Part shown: positions 61,384 to 64,000 of the stretch, piece by piece
Layout: every line of letters begins with the position of its first letter
Numbering within the stretch: position 1 is the first letter of the stretch
Assembly (NCBI RefSeq): GCF_950295315.1
Contig: NC_080164.1
Location: 63,461,615 to 63,525,614, forward strand
Length of the DNA stretch: 64,000 nucleotides
DNA from: Erinaceus europaeus
Taxonomy: Eukaryota > Chordata > Mammalia > Eulipotyphla > Erinaceidae
Reading direction: 5' to 3'
Translations under genes and position numbers: made by a program
The notes under the pieces: generated by a model
The model's database searches: none
Told to the model about the DNA's origin: nothing
The model's input: the letters and a program-made list of their open reading frames with translations, nothing else

Positions 61384-61442
61384 CTTCTCCTTCTTCTTCT
61401 TCTTCTTCTTCTTCTTCTTCTTCTTCTTCTTCTTCTTCTTCT
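61384..61442. repeat. (TTC)n microsatellite
   Basis: About 55 nt of nearly pure TTC. It lies just after the SINE-1 head fragment. Confidence 0.95.
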
Positions 61443-61587
61443 TTAAATAAATATAGACAATTTAATGATTGTTGTGAAGATTAAAGTCAGTGAGTATAGC
61501 ACCAGAGCCAAAACTGGCTTCTTAGAATCTTAGAACAATGAGTAAGTTCATCAGTAACACCAATAATATTAGTTAAGAGGAGAGTGC

Positions 61588-61735
61588 CTACTGGGTCTGA
61601 GTATTGTACTAACTCCTCTGTAGATAACAATAAAACTCATAATCTCTTTTTAAAAAAGGAAGGTACTTTTACTATGATATGAAGGGCTTGCTCAAGGTCA
61701 CAGATCCAGGGGTGAACTGAGGTCTCATGCAAGAG
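61588..61735 (+). mobile_element. MIR-type fragment
   Basis: ggtctgagtattgtactaac, aagggcttgctcaaggtcac and ccaggggtgaactgaggtct. Confidence 0.55.
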
Positions 61736-62267
61736 GAGGCTGTTACTACCTGATTAACTCCAGAAATCGTCTCAAGAAACTGTCAGAATGGCTGCATCCC
61801 AACTAGACCTGGGACTTGGGGTGTTGCACCAAGTCTGCAGTCATGAAGCTGTTTGGCCCCTATCGGGACTTCCATCTCCTTATCTGTAAAATGGTATTGA
61901 AGGCTCCTTCCAGTGCTACCATCTCAGGAAACCTCTACTTTCGCTATAGGGCACTGGAGCCAAGATGAGTTCCAGAAGTTTCTCACGTTACCAGTGTTCC
62001 ACCTCCAGGACTCCAGCAGTAGACCTGGTCCCAGGAGATGACTTAGTCTCCAGCCATTCTTTCAGGCTTAGAGACAAGGGGACCTATGAGATTTCTACCA
62101 GGAAAACCAGGCTTCAAATACCAAAGGGTCAAAGGAGTTGTTGGCTAAACTAGGAAATAAATAGGTCCTGCTAGGTCTTCTCTCAGATTTTTGAAGAGAA
62201 AAAAATGAGCACTCTGAGCTATATACCCAGATTAAAATATTTCTGTTTTTCTTTACACATGAGACTT

Positions 62268-62457
62268 AGAAAACAGTTTAGAGTGTTTTGGCTCAGTGGA
62301 TAAAGCACTGGTTTCTCAAGCATGAGGTCCTGTATTCGATTACCAGCAGCACATGTACCAGAGTGATGTCTTGTTCTTTCTTTTTCTCTCTTTCCTATTT
62401 TTCTCATGAATAAATAAAATCTTAAAAAAAAAAAAAAAAGAAAGAAAACAGTTTAGA
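62268..62457 (+). mobile_element. SINE-4 with exact 15-bp target duplication
   Basis: agaaaacagtttaga occurs at 62268-62282 and 62443-62457. The 5' part of the head is missing and the A-tail is intact. Confidence 0.92.
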
Positions 62458-62659
62458 TGCCAGTCAAGGAATTGAACTATCCTATGTCAACACACATCTC
62501 TTAAATGTTATTTTATTTTAATTTTATAGAGAACACTCACCATAGATACATTAGTAAACATGTTTTATCATAGCTATCCATTTAGTCATTCATTAATCAT
62601 TTTTTCCCCACTGGCGGTTTCACGCCTACACTGTTCCTAGCACAGTGAACTGTTTCTGA

Positions 62660-62918
62660 CACATTGATTTTTTTAGATAGAGGGAGAGAGAGAGAGAGGG
62701 GGAGAAAAGAAAAGAAAAGAGGAGAGGGGGAGGGGGAGGGAGAGAGAGAGAGAGAGAAGGGAGAAAAGAAGAGAGGAGAGGGGGAGGGAGAGAGAGAGAG
62801 AGAGAAAGCTCAACCCCATGGCTAGTAAAGTTTCCCCTTTGTATAGTGCTCACATGTGGTTGCTGGGGACTCAGAAGGTCCTTGATGCATGGTGAAGTTG
62901 AACTATCTCTCAGTTCCC
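62660..62918 (-). mobile_element. Diverged SINE with long GA-rich tract
   Basis: A purine-only tract of about 130 nt (62675-62807) precedes tgctggggactcagaaggtc and aactatctctcagttcccc. Confidence 0.65.
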
Positions 62919-63378
62919 CATTTTATTTATTTTAAAGTAAATCAAAGATACTTATATATGGGAGATGGCCATTCCCTGTAGATTCTATTTTCAAGGAGGA
63001 AGGTCCTCATAAATTCTCACTGAAGAAGGCTTCTGGGAGGCCAGAGGAACCTCAATTTTGGCCTCATCAGATGCCCAATATTATGCTATGGTCAGAGGTA
63101 TATTATTGGGACTATTTGTGGCTTCAATTTAGTAGTCTCTCTGTGTCAGGTTTTATCTGTTCCTTCTTCTCTAGCAGAGCTGTTTGCTAAGTCACTCCCT
63201 TGCCCTCCCACACACACACACTTTGCACCACTGGGAGTTGCTCTACAATAGTGACCTGTCTCTACCTGCAGTGCTGTGGCTCTGAGTGGTCCTTACTTTT
63301 TCATCAACTAGATTGCTTCTCTGACTTCTACCTTTTCATCAGCTGGGATGACTACAATGTAAAAACACAAAATTCAAC

Positions 63379-63490
63379 CTAGGGTGTTATGGTGGTAGAG
63401 CTTTGGACTTGCAAGTATGAGGTCCTGAGTTTACTCTCAGCATGGCATATGCCAGAGTGCTGTTCGGGTGTATTTCTCTCTCCTTGTTTC
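63379..63490 (+). mobile_element. SINE-4-like, diverged
   Basis: tggtggtagagctttggact, gaggtcctgagtttactctc and atatgccagagtgctgttcg. Confidence 0.65.
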
Positions 63491-63593
63491 CCCATGGCAT
63501 TTTCATCTGTCAGGATTACTCCACTAACTGTACATATGACAGTTGTCTGGGGTTTCATGGGAGAAAATCAGAGTTACTGTTCAACAGGCACAG

Positions 63594-63780
63594 AGTTTCA
63601 TTTTTTAAAAAGATTTTAATTTTATTTAGGAGAAAGATAGGAGGAGAGAGAAAGAACCAGACATCACTCTGGCACATGTGCTACTGGGAATCGAACTTGG
63701 GACCCCATGCTTGAGAGTCTAAAACCCTATCATTGCGCCACCTCCCGGACCACCACCTGGACCACCAAAGTTTCATTTTT
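63594..63780 (-). mobile_element. SINE-4 with target duplication
   Basis: agtttcattttt occurs at 63594-63605 and 63769-63780. The head terminus ggaccaccacctggaccacc contains a short tandem repeat. Confidence 0.9.
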
Positions 63781-64000
63781 GCAAGATGAAAAAGGCTTTT
63801 GTGGGTGGCTACCAGAGCATGATGACATTAGCCTATTCACATTTTTGTTTCTTACAAAATAAACATGAGAAGTAGCTAAGAGAATCTTCACTGAACATAT
63901 AAAAAACCCTATAAAGCAGTTCTCCTGTTAAAGAAGAAATTATAAACTAGAAACAAACCATAATAAAAGACCACATTTAAGGAGTTTGTGGGATGTGCTC

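Larger units (their letters stand above)
61740..64000. other. Unassigned sequence between the terminal SINEs
   Basis: A small MIR core at 61870-61915 (ctccttatctgtaaaatggt). Otherwise nothing was recognised outside the SINEs listed separately. Confidence 0.45.

Noticed and set aside
61965..62153. 62-codon open frame starting MSSRSFSRYQCS
   Set aside because: Short, no recognised domain, no splice or repeat support; consistent with chance.
32070..64000. Search for exons of the expected next gene (ST3GAL5)
   Set aside because: No sialyltransferase motif flanked by splice sites was found in any frame, so that gene probably lies beyond the window.

Overview
The window is vertebrate nuclear DNA, almost certainly from a hedgehog (Erinaceus europaeus or a close relative). 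The evidence is an extreme density of short tRNA-headed SINEs of the type known from hedgehog, L1 3' ends of a matching style, ancient MIR and L1M fragments, and an intron-rich gene with canonical AG/GT splice sites. There are no bacterial-type genes, operons or CRISPR arrays.

Region 1 (about 1-32,100, + strand) is the 3' part of one gene, POLR1A, which encodes the largest subunit of RNA polymerase I. Twenty coding exons (2866-31245) join in one frame of 1,035 codons plus a TAG stop. They cover the pore, funnel, bridge helix, Pol I-specific insert, trigger loop, jaw with an acidic loop, and the C-terminal cleft segment. The first ~685 residues, including the catalytic aspartate loop, lie upstream of the window. 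A 3' UTR follows, with a plausible ATTAAA signal at 32039.

Region 2 (about 32,100-64,000) contains no protein-coding gene I can support. In human the next gene in this direction is ST3GAL5, and none of its exons was recognised here. The region is a mosaic of SINEs, L1 fragments, LTRs, a small TIR element, a truncated 7SK RNA pseudogene (39,888-40,137), microsatellites and unassigned sequence.

SINE names used below are my own. SINE-1: head like 'gggttaagcgca', tail like 'caacaagggcaacaaaaggg'. SINE-2: head like 'gcacctggttgagcgcacac'. SINE-3: head like 'gcataatggttatgca'. SINE-4: head like 'cagtggataaagcattgga'. SINE-5: head like 'gctcatttggatagtgtgct'. A + strand means the tRNA-like head comes first. 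L1-a, L1-b and L1-c are three different L1 3'-end types.

No new gene system was found. The features most worth checking are structural: two local duplications that each flank a POLR1A exon, a 32-bp palindromic insertion with an 8-bp flanking repeat, a fragment resembling POLR1A exon sequence in the next intron, the 7SK pseudogene, a promoter-like LTR, and a pair of related LTRs 4.7 kb apart.
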